NCBI GenBank assembly: GCA_020633435.1
Contig: JACKDP010000007.1
Location: forward strand, 372,001 to 436,000
Source of the DNA: Myxococcales bacterium
GTDB taxonomy: Bacteria; Myxococcota_A; Bradymonadia; UBA7976; UBA1532
DNA: 64,000 nt
Reading direction: 5' to 3'
This document shows positions 8,848 to 17,295 of the stretch, in pieces. The notes beneath the pieces are model-generated. The model was not told the origin of the DNA. It saw nothing but the letters and a program-made list of their open reading frames with translations, and searched no databases. Position numbers and translations under genes: made by a program. How positions within the stretch are numbered: position 1 is the stretch's first letter; every line of letters begins with the position of its first letter.

Positions 8848-10287
8848 ATGGGCAAGGTCAATCAAGCGGTGATTCTGGCGGCGGGCCTCGGCAGCCGTCT
8901 GCGGGGCGAGTCGAAGGCCACGCCCAAGCCGCTCGTGCGCTGCGGGGGCATCACCCTGCTCAAGCGGACGCTCCTGACGGCGTCCCGCGAGGGCATCGAG
9001 CGCTTCGTCATCATCGTCGGCTGCCAGGGCGACGAGGTCGAGGCCGCGGCCGCCGGCGATCCGGATCTGGCCCACCTCGAGCTGATCTTCGTCCACAACC
9101 CCGACTTCCGCCTGAGCAACGGCGTGAGCGTCCTCAAGGCGCGGCCGCACATCCGGGGCGAGTTCTTCCTGATGATGTCGGACCACATCGTCGATCGGGC
9201 GGTGTACCGGACGCTGCAGGGGGAGCCGGCCCGCGACGGCCTCGTGCTCGCCGTCGACTACAAGCTGTCGACCATCTTCGACATGGACGACGCCACCAAG
9301 GTGCGGGTGGGGCCCCGGAACACGATCGCCGAAATCGGCAAGGAGATCCCGCACTTCGACGCGGTGGACACCGGCGTGTTCCGCTGCAGCGAGGTGCTCT
9401 TCGAGCACCTGCAGGCGGTCTTCGACGAGCGCGGTGACACGAACCTGAGCCACGGCGTGCAGGCCCTGTCGGCCACCGGCAACGCCCGCGTCGCGGACGT
9501 CGGCGACGCCTGGTGGCAGGACGTCGACACCCCGGAGACGAAGGTCCACGGGGAGTCCGTGCTGCTCGGGCTGCTGGCCCGCGACGACGACGGCCCCGTC
9601 AGCCGCCTGGTGAACCGCAAGCTGAGCCGGCCGATCACGGCCGCGCTGATGAACACCCGCGTGCAGCCGCTCCACGTGACGCTGGCCTGCCTGGCGCTCG
9701 GGCTGACCGCGGCTACTCTGGTAGCCACCGCCTCCGGCCTCTGGGCGCTGGCCCTCGGCGGGCTCATCTACCAGCTCGCGTCGGTGCTGCGCGGGGTGGA
9801 CGGCGAGCTGGCCCGCCTGCGCCTGCAGGACTCCGAGGGCGGGGCCTGGCTCGACACCGTGACCGATGACGTGGTGAACCTGGCCTTCCAGGTGGCCGTG
9901 GGCCTGGGCGTCAGCCGCCTCACGGGCGACGCGACCTGGCTGGTCATCGCGCTGGCCACCGCCGGCGCCGGCCTGCTGCTCTGCGGCAACCTGTACTTCG
10001 CCCTGCGGGCCCTCGGCCTCGGCAGCCACCGCCTGCTCGACTGGCGCTTCCGCGACGACGACGAGGGGGCCTTCCAGCGCTTCTGCGCCCGCTTCGCGTT
10101 CCTGGCGGGCCGGGATGTGCAGGCCGCCCTCCTCATGCTGCTGGCCTTCATGGGCGTCGCCGGCCTGCAGGTGGGCCTCGTCCTGGGCGCCCTGGTCATC
10201 GTGGGCGTCTCGGGCCAGTTCATCAGCACGCGCGTCCGCGCCGCCGCCCGCAGCCAGGCCGCCGAGCAGGCCCGCGCCGAGAGCTGA
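8848..10287 (+). CDS. Bifunctional sugar/inositol-phosphate cytidylyltransferase + CDP-alcohol phosphotransferase (479 aa)
   Basis: Residues 1-240 are a nucleotidyltransferase: AVILAAGLGSRL at 7-18 with a downstream PKPL, the NTP-binding signature. Residues 260-470 are a membrane CDP-alcohol phosphatidyltransferase domain with a perfect DG-x2-AR-x8-G-x3-D-x3-D motif (D318, G319, A322, R323, G332, D336, D340) and several hydrophobic segments. This two-domain order is that of IPCT-DIPPS enzymes, which make CDP-inositol from inositol-1-phosphate and CTP and transfer the inositol-phosphate group to a second alcohol. The real acceptor here, a lipid or a soluble polyol, cannot be told. AGGAG lies 8 bases before the ATG. 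A sigma-54 promoter precedes it. No inositol-phosphate synthase gene is nearby. Confidence 0.85.
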   Translation: MGKVNQAVILAAGLGSRLRGESKATPKPLVRCGGITLLKRTLLTASREGIERFVIIVGCQGDEVEAAAAGDPDLAHLELIFVHNPDFRLSNGVSVLKARPHIRGEFFLMMSDHIVDRAVYRTLQGEPARDGLVLAVDYKLSTIFDMDDATKVRVGPRNTIAEIGKEIPHFDAVDTGVFRCSEVLFEHLQAVFDERGDTNLSHGVQALSATGNARVADVGDAWWQDVDTPETKVHGESVLLGLLARDDDGPVSRLVNRKLSRPITAALMNTRVQPLHVTLACLALGLTAATLVATASGLWALALGGLIYQLASVLRGVDGELARLRLQDSEGGAWLDTVTDDVVNLAFQVAVGLGVSRLTGDATWLVIALATAGAGLLLCGNLYFALRALGLGSHRLLDWRFRDDDEGAFQRFCARFAFLAGRDVQAALLMLLAFMGVAGLQVGLVLGALVIVGVSGQFISTRVRAAARSQAAEQARAES

Positions 10288-10330
10288 GCCCCGGACTTTC
10301 TGACGGGGCTGCCCGGTTGGTGCCCCCCGC

Positions 10331-12670
10331 ATGCGCCGCTTTCCCCGCCTCCGCCGCTTCCTCCTGCGTGGCCTCGCCGTCGCCGGCCTCGTGCTCGCCG
10401 TGCTGGCGGGCGTCGGCTTCTCGCGCTCGGCCCTCGAGGTCCCGCCGCCGAGCCGCTGGATCACCGATCGGGACGGGGCCTTCCTGGGCGTGGTGCCGGG
10501 CGCCCCGGACGGCCGCCTGGGCTTCTGGCCCGTGGAGGGCCGCCTCTGGCGCGTCGAGGCCGCCCTGCTCGCCATCGAGGATCGCCGCTTCTGGCAGCAC
10601 CCCGGCGTGGACGTCGCCGCCATCGGCCGGGCCATCCAGCAGAACCTGCGGGCGGGGCGCCGCGTCTCGGGCGCCTCGACGGTGGCCATGCAGGTGGCCC
10701 GCATGCAGCGCCCGGCGGAGCGATCGTGGGGGGCCAAGCTGACGGAGGCCGCCACGGCCGTCGCCCTGGTGGTGCGCCACGGGCGGCGCGCCGTGCTGGA
10801 GCACTACCTGCGCCTGGCCCCCTACGGCAACGAGGTCCACGGCTTCGTCTTCGCCGCACGCTGGTACTTCGACAAGCCGGCCGCGGATCTGAGCTGGGCG
10901 GAGATCGCCTTCCTCTCGGCCATCCCCCAGGCGCCGGGCCTGATGAACCCCTACACCGAGCGGGGGCGCGGCCGGGCCCGGGCGCGGGCGCTCCGCATCC
11001 TGGAGGCCCTGGAGGCGCAGGCCGTCATCACCGCCGCCGAGCACGCCGAGGCCGTCAACTCCCTGGAACGCTTGCAGATTCGCCAGCGTCCCGCCCGCGA
11101 GCCGTCGACGCTGCACGCGCTGTTCACCCTCGCCGACGGGGACGCCCCCCGGGTGCGGACGACCCTCGACGTCGGCCTGCAGCGGTTCGCGGCGGCCGAG
11201 GTGGCCCGGACGGTGGACGCCTTCGCGGCGGACGGGGCGCAGAACGCGGCCGCCCTGGTGGTCGACCTGGCCGACATGGGCGTGCGGGCGGCGGTGGGCT
11301 CGGCCGGCTTCGGCGACGAGGCTCGCGACGGCGCCCTCGACTACACCCGCGTGCTGCGCTCCCCCGGCAGCGCCCTCAAGCCGCTGCTCTACGCCCAGGC
11401 CCTGCAGGACGGCCTCATCGACGCCGCCTCCCCGCTGGACGATCTGCAGCGCGCCCAGGACGGGATCGGCAACGCGGACGGCCGCTTCCTGGGGCCCCTC
11501 CTGCCCGCCGCCGCCCTGGGCAACTCCCGCAACGTGCCGGCGGTGGCCCTGGTGGAGCGGCTGGGCGTCGACCGCGTCTACGGCCTCTTCCGGCGGCTGG
11601 GGCTGCACCATGACGCCGCGCCCGCCGAGGCGTACGGCCTGGGCCTGGCGCTGGGCGCGCTGCCGGTGCGCCTGGTGGACGTGGCAGCGGCCACCGCGGT
11701 GCTGGCCCGCGACGGCCGCTTCGCCCCCCTGCGCTGGCGGATGGACGACCCGACCCCGGCGGGCGAGCGCGTCTTCCCCGCCGAGATCACGCGCCAGATC
11801 CAGGGGTTCCTGGCCGATCCCCAGGCCCGCCTGCCCAGCTTCCCTCGCCTCGGCCACGCCGAGCTGCCCTTCCCGGTGGCCCTGAAGACGGGCTCGTCGG
11901 CGGGCTGGCGCGACGCCTGGACGGTGGCCTGGACGCCGCGCTTCCTCGTCGTCACGTGGGTGGGCCGGCCCGACTGGCACCCCATGAAGCGGGTCAGCGG
12001 CTACAAGGCCGCCGCGAAGCTGGCCGTCGCGCTGCTGCGGCACCTGCACCCCGACGCCCACCTGGGCATGGCGGACGTGGGCTTCCCGCCCCCCGAGGGG
12101 TGGCACGCCGAGGCCGTCTGCGCGCTCTCGGGCCTGGCCCCGACGGCGGCGTGCGACCGCGTGGCCTCCGTCTGGCGCCCCGCCGACGCGCCCCCGCGCG
12201 CGGCCTGCGACCAGCACGTCGCGGTGGAGCTGGACGCCCGGACGGGCGGGCCCGCCACCGTGGACACCCCCGCCGCCCTCCGGGAGCGGCGCGTCTTCGT
12301 CGACCTCCCCGGCCGCTACGCCGCGTGGATGGAGCGCGCGGGCCTGCGCCGCCCACCCACGCGGATCGCGGCCGGGGGGCCGGCGGCTCTGCGCCAGGGC
12401 CAGCGCCTGCAGGTGCGCATCCTCAGCCCGCAGGCGGGGGCCGAGCTGCTGCGCAACCCCGAGTCCCCCGACGCGCTGGGCACCGTGGCGCTGGAGGTCG
12501 CGGTGGATCCGCCGGTGCCGCAGGTCCTCTGGTCGGTGGACGGGGCGCCGGTGGCCCTGGTGGGGCCCCCCTACGCGACGCGCTGGGTGCTGGCGCCGGG
12601 GGAGCACGTCATCGAGGTGGCCGTGCCCCACACCGACACCCGCGACCGCGTCCGCATCGTGGCGCGCTAG
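10331..12670 (+). CDS. pbpC: Penicillin-binding protein 1C, bifunctional (779 aa)
   Basis: An N-terminal membrane anchor (about residues 10-30) is followed by a glycosyltransferase-51 domain with AIEDRRFWQHPGVD (catalytic Glu83) and SGASTVAMQVARM. The transpeptidase domain has S347-x-x-K350 (SPGSALKP), a GNSRN motif and K519-T-G (LKTGSSAGWRDAW). The C-terminus carries the extra domain typical of PBP1C (BiPBP_C). Length is close to E. coli PbpC (770 aa). By family it polymerises and cross-links peptidoglycan in the periplasm. It starts 43 bp after the phosphotransferase gene and may share its transcript. Its last 4 bases overlap the end of the convergent PLP-enzyme gene. Confidence 0.93.
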   Translation: MRRFPRLRRFLLRGLAVAGLVLAVLAGVGFSRSALEVPPPSRWITDRDGAFLGVVPGAPDGRLGFWPVEGRLWRVEAALLAIEDRRFWQHPGVDVAAIGRAIQQNLRAGRRVSGASTVAMQVARMQRPAERSWGAKLTEAATAVALVVRHGRRAVLEHYLRLAPYGNEVHGFVFAARWYFDKPAADLSWAEIAFLSAIPQAPGLMNPYTERGRGRARARALRILEALEAQAVITAAEHAEAVNSLERLQIRQRPAREPSTLHALFTLADGDAPRVRTTLDVGLQRFAAAEVARTVDAFAADGAQNAAALVVDLADMGVRAAVGSAGFGDEARDGALDYTRVLRSPGSALKPLLYAQALQDGLIDAASPLDDLQRAQDGIGNADGRFLGPLLPAAALGNSRNVPAVALVERLGVDRVYGLFRRLGLHHDAAPAEAYGLGLALGALPVRLVDVAAATAVLARDGRFAPLRWRMDDPTPAGERVFPAEITRQIQGFLADPQARLPSFPRLGHAELPFPVALKTGSSAGWRDAWTVAWTPRFLVVTWVGRPDWHPMKRVSGYKAAAKLAVALLRHLHPDAHLGMADVGFPPPEGWHAEAVCALSGLAPTAACDRVASVWRPADAPPRAACDQHVAVELDARTGGPATVDTPAALRERRVFVDLPGRYAAWMERAGLRRPPTRIAAGGPAALRQGQRLQVRILSPQAGAELLRNPESPDALGTVALEVAVDPPVPQVLWSVDGAPVALVGPPYATRWVLAPGEHVIEVAVPHTDTRDRVRIVAR

Positions 12671-13686
12671 CCTTCGCCCTCGGCCAGCCAGGCCTGGACG
12701 CGGGCGGGCAGGGCGGTGGCGTCCCCCGGCGGCGGCAGCGCGCGGCTCTTGGTGGACCAGAACAGCGTCGGGCCGTCCAGCGGGCACGCCAGCAGGCAGG
12801 CGGCGGCCTTGGCGGAGTAGGTGGTGTCGAGGCCGGGGCCGCCCAGGGCCGCGAACCGGGCCTTGGCGGCGCGGCCCGCCTCGGTGGCGTGGCCATAGCC
12901 GCGGCCGAGGAAGTCGCCCGTCACGCGGACGGGCAGCGGATCGACGGCGGGGCCGCCCAGCGAGGCGAGCAGCGCCGCCGCGCGCCGGGCCAGCCGGCGG
13001 ATGCGCCACGGCGCCGTCACCGGCCAGGGCGTGACCCGCACCGCCAGCAGGCGCGGCGGCGGCCCCAGGCCCCGCGCCGCCGCCAGGGCGAAGCCGAGCA
13101 TGAGGCCCGCGGTGGTGCAGGTGCTGCCGACGGGCAGGACGACGTGCCGAAACGCCGGCGCCTGGCCCGCGTCGACGGCGAGGGCCACCTCCAGCGCCGC
13201 GGCGAGGTGCCCGAGGGCCCCGGCCGGCGTGGCGGCCCCCGGGGGCACGACGGCGACGCCCGCGCGGCGCAACCTCAGGTATTCCCAGGGGAAACCCAGG
13301 ATGCTCCGCGTCAGGTGGAGCCGCGGCCCGAGGCCGACGAGCGCGCGCAGGTTGGCGGCCGCGCTGGGGCTCGGCGGCTGGGGGAAGAGCAGCGCCCCGC
13401 AGGTGAAGCCGTGGCGCTGCCCGTGCACGACGTGGGCGAGGGCCTGGTTGGAGCCATAGGCCCCCGTGGCGCAGGCGCGCTCCTGGCCCGCCGCCCGCAG
13501 CGCGCCGAGCACCGGCTCCAGGCAGCGCACCTTGTTGCCCCCGTAGTGCGGGGAGCTCAGATCCTCGCGCTTCACCCAGACGCCCTCCTGCCCGGGCAAG
13601 GGCTCGAGGGGCGTCGGCCACTCCCCCAGCGTCAGCCGGGGCAGGCGCGCCGCGACGGCGGGCACGATCTCGCGCAGGGCGTCCAT
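12667..13686 (-). CDS. PLP-dependent enzyme of the ACC deaminase / D-cysteine desulfhydrase family (339 aa)
   Basis: The protein is a fold-type II PLP enzyme. The Schiff-base lysine is Lys52 in KREDLSSPHYGGNK, followed by a GAYGSNQ motif and a glycine-rich phosphate-binding segment (LPVGSTCTTAGLM). Family members deaminate 1-aminocyclopropane-1-carboxylate or desulfurate D-cysteine, releasing 2-oxobutyrate or pyruvate with ammonia. Which reaction applies here cannot be decided by eye; the D-cysteine desulfhydrase-like branch is more common in bacteria. It is cytosolic, with no signal peptide. The ATG at 13686 faces the L,D-transpeptidase gene across 67 bp. It overlaps pbpC tail to tail by 4 bases and has no clear functional link to it. 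Confidence 0.85.
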   Translation of the reverse strand: MDALREIVPAVAARLPRLTLGEWPTPLEPLPGQEGVWVKREDLSSPHYGGNKVRCLEPVLGALRAAGQERACATGAYGSNQALAHVVHGQRHGFTCGALLFPQPPSPSAAANLRALVGLGPRLHLTRSILGFPWEYLRLRRAGVAVVPPGAATPAGALGHLAAALEVALAVDAGQAPAFRHVVLPVGSTCTTAGLMLGFALAAARGLGPPPRLLAVRVTPWPVTAPWRIRRLARRAAALLASLGGPAVDPLPVRVTGDFLGRGYGHATEAGRAAKARFAALGGPGLDTTYSAKAAACLLACPLDGPTLFWSTKSRALPPPGDATALPARVQAWLAEGEG

Positions 13687-13753
13687 GGCACGAGGCTACC
13701 CCCGTTTTCGGCGTCGATGGATCCTTCTCGGCGGTCGAACGTTGGGGGCGCCC

Positions 13754-14512
13754 ATGCGTACCCTGCCTCTCCTCTGCCTCCTCCTCCTGCCGGTGGGCGC
13801 CTGCGCCGGCGACTTCAAGGACGGCCAGCAGGCCCGCCCCCGCGTGAAGGCCGCCTACCAGCGCCACGGCGCCGAGGTCGAGGCGGCCTTCCGCACCGCC
13901 GGCGCGGCCTGGCCCCCCAAGGGCATCTTCCTGCGGGCCTTCAAGGCCGACGACGTGGTGGAGCTCTGGGCCGCCCCGCCGAAGGCCGGCGGCCGCTACG
14001 TGAAGGTGCGCGACTTCGCCGTCTGCGCCCGCAGCGGCGTGCTGGGCCCCAAGCGGCGCGTGGGCGACTTCCAGGTGCCGGAGGGGTTCTTCACCATCGA
14101 CCGCTTCAACCCCCAGAGCAGCTACCACCTGTCGCTGGGGCTGGACTACCCGACGGTGGCGGACCGCGCCCGCACGCCGCGCGGGGTCTCCCCCGGCGGC
14201 GACATCTTCGTGCACGGGCAATGCGTCACCATCGGCTGCCTGCCGCTGCAGGACGATCCCATGGAGGCCCTCTACGTGGCCGCCGTCGAGGCCCGCAGCC
14301 AGGGCCAGAGCCGCATCCCCGTCCACGTCTTCCCGTGCCGCCTCGACCAGCCCGACTGCCAGGTCAAGCTGGGGGCCCTCTCGGCCCAAGATCCTGAACT
14401 TGCTGGGTTCTGGGGGCTCCTGCGCCCCGGGTACCTGGCCTTCGAGGCCACCGGCCGGCCCCCCCGGGTGACGCCCCTCAAGGACGGGTCCTGGCAGGTG
14501 GACCCGCGTTGA
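13754..14512 (+). CDS. YafK-type L,D-transpeptidase lipoprotein (252 aa)
   Basis: The ATG at 13754 starts a lipoprotein signal (lipobox VGAC); the frame opens 69 bases earlier, but only the 13754 start gives a proper signal peptide. The catalytic motif is VHGQCVTIGCLPLQDD, with His154 and nucleophile Cys162 in H-x6-GC order as in the YkuD fold. The residues around it resemble E. coli YafK (DpaA) more than the cross-linking L,D-transpeptidases. DpaA detaches Braun lipoprotein from peptidoglycan, so this protein may cut or form links between outer-membrane protein and peptidoglycan. It sits between pbpC and other envelope genes. Active-site family is firm; direction of the reaction is inference. 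Confidence 0.85.
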   Translation: MRTLPLLCLLLLPVGACAGDFKDGQQARPRVKAAYQRHGAEVEAAFRTAGAAWPPKGIFLRAFKADDVVELWAAPPKAGGRYVKVRDFAVCARSGVLGPKRRVGDFQVPEGFFTIDRFNPQSSYHLSLGLDYPTVADRARTPRGVSPGGDIFVHGQCVTIGCLPLQDDPMEALYVAAVEARSQGQSRIPVHVFPCRLDQPDCQVKLGALSAQDPELAGFWGLLRPGYLAFEATGRPPRVTPLKDGSWQVDPR

Positions 14513-14567
14513 CACTCCCAGAGGCGGGTGCGAGATTGAGCGCGCCGGCCCCCACGAGGAGACTCCC

Positions 14568-16007
14568 ATGGAGTTCAACTGCCCCGCCTGCAGCGCCCCC
14601 CACGCCTTCCCCGACGATCAGGTGCCCGGCGAGGGCATCGTCGTCGCGTGCACCCGGTGCGGCGCGCACATCACCCTGAACCGCAGCGGCGTGCAGGGCG
14701 CCCGGTCGCTGGAGCCGGAGCCGGCCGAGCCGGAGCCGACGGTGGGCATGGCCCCCCCGGAGATCCCGCCCGCCGACTCCACGCGCGAGTCGCGCCCGCC
14801 CGTGCCGTCCCTGCGGCCGCCGGCCCCCACGCCGCCCCTCGATCTCGGGGGGGACGACGAGGCCGATCCCGATGACGAGCCCAACCTCGCCCGCACCGCG
14901 GCCGAGGGGGACAGCGGCCTGTTCAACGCGGCCCGCAAGGCCATGGCGGCGGCCACCCGCGGGGCCGTGGACGCCTTCGACTCCGCGGCCTCGGAGGCCA
15001 TCGAGGGCGAGACGGACGTGCCCCAGGGCCTGCAGTTCCCGGGCTTCGGCCCGAGCGACGGCGCCTGGACGTGGCGCGACCTGCCCCGGGCCTTCGTCGG
15101 CGTGCTCGACGCGCGGCGCCTCATCTTCGCCACGGCGGGCTTCTGGGGCGCCCTCGTCGTCTTCGGGCTGCTCAACTGGGTGGCCGGGTTCATGGGCGGC
15201 CTCTGGGGGCCCCTCGGCACCATCTTCTCCATCGTGGCCTGGCTGGGCTTCGTGGGGGCGAGCGCCATCGTCGCGTCCATCATGGGCTACGTGGTGCACC
15301 AGACGGTGGTGGAGGGGCGCGCCTCCTCCGTGAAGGCGGGCCTGGCCTGGACGAAGGCCTCCATCAAGAGCGTGGTGGGCACGCCCATCGCCTTCGTCGC
15401 CGTCATCGGGGCCATCTGGCTGGTGCAGTTCGCCGTGGGCATGCTGGGCCGCATCCCGTTCGCCGGGCCCATCGTCTGGGGCGCCGTGAGCCCCGTGACG
15501 GTGCTCCTGAGCCTGGCCGGCGGGGCCGTCGGCGTGGTGCTGCTCTACTCCATCCCGCTGTACATCCCCGTGATCTACAACGAGAAAACCGGCCCGAAGG
15601 AGACGCTGCTGCGCCTCGGGGCCCTCTTCCGCGCCCATGGCTTCCGGCTGGCGACCTACCTGCTGCTGACCATCGTGACGATGGGCTTCGCCTTCGTGGT
15701 GGTGCTCATGCCGCTGCTGGCCATCGCCACCCGCGTGGGCCTGGGCGGCGCCGTGGCGGGCTACGGGGCCGAGAACCTGGGCCAGACGCTGGCCGGCATG
15801 CCCGCGGGCATGGCCTTCGGCGTGCCCGACTCCCTCGGCCGCATGGCCGGGGTGGACGTGCCGTTCCAGTACGATCTGGCGGGCTGGCTCGCGGGCATCG
15901 GCTCGGCCGTGGGCCCGGGCTTCGTGCTGGCGATGCTCGGCCTCGTGTACTTCACGGCCGGCGCCATCATCTACGCCATCGTCACCGGCCGGCAGAAGCA
16001 GGCCTGA
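14568..16007 (+). CDS. Zinc-ribbon membrane protein of unknown function (479 aa)
   Basis: The N-terminal 40 residues form a CPAC-x(n)-CTRC zinc ribbon of the MJ0042 type (MEFNCPACSAPHAFPDD), common at the start of myxobacterial regulators and membrane proteins. A Pro/Glu/Asp-rich linker follows to about residue 165. The rest is hydrophobic, with roughly five to six transmembrane segments (for example near 190-215, 225-250, 280-300 and 315-335). GAGGAG precedes the ATG by 6 bases. The zinc ribbon should be cytosolic. I do not recognise the membrane part; it has Gly-rich helices but no transporter motif. It may be co-transcribed with the L,D-transpeptidase gene 55 bp upstream. Confidence 0.75.
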   Translation: MEFNCPACSAPHAFPDDQVPGEGIVVACTRCGAHITLNRSGVQGARSLEPEPAEPEPTVGMAPPEIPPADSTRESRPPVPSLRPPAPTPPLDLGGDDEADPDDEPNLARTAAEGDSGLFNAARKAMAAATRGAVDAFDSAASEAIEGETDVPQGLQFPGFGPSDGAWTWRDLPRAFVGVLDARRLIFATAGFWGALVVFGLLNWVAGFMGGLWGPLGTIFSIVAWLGFVGASAIVASIMGYVVHQTVVEGRASSVKAGLAWTKASIKSVVGTPIAFVAVIGAIWLVQFAVGMLGRIPFAGPIVWGAVSPVTVLLSLAGGAVGVVLLYSIPLYIPVIYNEKTGPKETLLRLGALFRAHGFRLATYLLLTIVTMGFAFVVVLMPLLAIATRVGLGGAVAGYGAENLGQTLAGMPAGMAFGVPDSLGRMAGVDVPFQYDLAGWLAGIGSAVGPGFVLAMLGLVYFTAGAIIYAIVTGRQKQA

Positions 16008-16027
16008 CCCGCCCCGCTCAGGGCGGG
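16008..16027. terminator. Bidirectional hairpin between convergent genes
   Basis: The 7-bp arms CCCGCCC and GGGCGGG enclose a 6-base loop directly after the stop of the zinc-ribbon gene. The loop contains the stop codon of the convergent kelch gene. There is no T-tract, so termination strength is uncertain. Confidence 0.45.
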
Positions 16028-17295
16028 CAGCTCAGCCGCACCCGCCAGATGTCATCCCGCTCCACGTAGCTCTCCTCGATGCCGCCGTAGCCGCCGTGGA
16101 TGATCACGGCGTCGCCCTCCGGGAGCGCCACGAGCCCGGGCGACTGGCGACCCTGCAGGGCGCTGGAGAACGTCGACCACCGCCGCAGCGTGGGCTCGTA
16201 GACGAGCAGCGCGTCCGTGACGTGGTAGTCGGGGATGGCCCCGCCGAAGACGACCACCCGCCGCACGGCGGGCAGCCAGGCGGCGCGGGCGTCGGTGACG
16301 ATGGGCAGCGTGCCCGACGGCAGCTCCCGCCAGGCGTCGTCATCGAACTGCCAGAAGCGCCGGATGGGATCCCAGGTTGGCGGCAGGCCGCCGCCCACCA
16401 CGTAGAGGCCGCCGGCGTCGGGGGCGTAGGCCACCGCGGCGCTCAGGTGAGAGGTGGGATCGGGCACGGGCCGCCGGATGGCGAGGGCGCGGCCATCGCT
16501 CAGGCGGATGCGGAAGAGCGGAGGCGGCTCGATGATCTGGCCGTTGCTGCCGCCGCCGTAGACCCAGACCTGATCGCCGTCGACGGCGGCGTCGAACCGG
16601 CACCACCGGGCGGGCAGCGTGGCGACCGGATCGAGGGGCGTCCAGGTGGCGGTGTCGGGGCCCTGGAAGGTGAGCCGCCAGAGGGGCGCGCCGTCCACGT
16701 CGAGGCAGGGCCCCCCCAGGAGCACCACGCCGTCGGGCGTGGCGAACAGGCGGTGGAAGGAGCGGGGGCCGGGGCCGACGTCCGTCTGGATGCGCGTCCA
16801 CCGCTGGAGGCCCGGCTGGTAGAGCCAGGTGTCGCCCTGCGCCGCGTTGTTGACGACGCCGCCGTGGAGCAGCAGGCCCGCGCCGCCGGGCGTCTCCGCC
16901 CAGACGCCGGCGGCGCCGGTGCGGACGCCGGGGAAGTCCTGCTCGATGGGGCCGTTGGGGGGCCAGAGCCGCGTCCACGTGGGGTTGCACGGGCCCGGCA
17001 GCGGGGGGCTGGCGTCGGCGCCGGCGTCGGCGGGGCCGGCGTCGGGCCGAGGGGCGGCGTCGGGTCCAGCGTCGGCGGCGGCGGGGGACGCGGCGTCCAC
17101 CGCCGCGTCGGGCGCCGCGTCCGGCGCGCCCGCCTCGGCCACGGCCAGGGGAGCAGCGCAGACGGCGACGGGGGAGGTGCACTGCCCCGCCTCGCACGTC
17201 AGCTCCCCCGGGCAGGCCCCCTCGCACGGCGCGCACAGGAAGGGATCCAGGCTGCACCCGGCCAGCAGCAGGGCGGCGGTGAGGGCGCGGATCAC
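16018..17295 (-). CDS. Kelch-repeat lipoprotein (425 aa)
   Basis: The start is the GTG at 17295. It overlaps the stop of the caspase-like gene in a GTGA tetranucleotide, so translation is probably coupled. A signal peptide ends in the lipobox LLAGC. Next come a Cys-rich segment (CAPCEGACPGELTCEAGQC) and an Asp/Ala linker (DAAPDAAVDAA type). From about residue 120 there are five to six kelch-type blades, each with a GG pair and an aromatic (LLLHGGVV, VVLLGGP, VWVYGGGS, LYVVGGG, VVVFGGAI, AVIIHGGYGG). Kelch propellers bind proteins or sugars. As the last gene of the sigma/anti-sigma/caspase operon it may be an exported binding partner; the ligand is unknown. Confidence 0.82.
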   Translation of the reverse strand: MIRALTAALLLAGCSLDPFLCAPCEGACPGELTCEAGQCTSPVAVCAAPLAVAEAGAPDAAPDAAVDAASPAAADAGPDAAPRPDAGPADAGADASPPLPGPCNPTWTRLWPPNGPIEQDFPGVRTGAAGVWAETPGGAGLLLHGGVVNNAAQGDTWLYQPGLQRWTRIQTDVGPGPRSFHRLFATPDGVVLLGGPCLDVDGAPLWRLTFQGPDTATWTPLDPVATLPARWCRFDAAVDGDQVWVYGGGSNGQIIEPPPLFRIRLSDGRALAIRRPVPDPTSHLSAAVAYAPDAGGLYVVGGGLPPTWDPIRRFWQFDDDAWRELPSGTLPIVTDARAAWLPAVRRVVVFGGAIPDYHVTDALLVYEPTLRRWSTFSSALQGRQSPGLVALPEGDAVIIHGGYGGIEESYVERDDIWRVRLSCPP

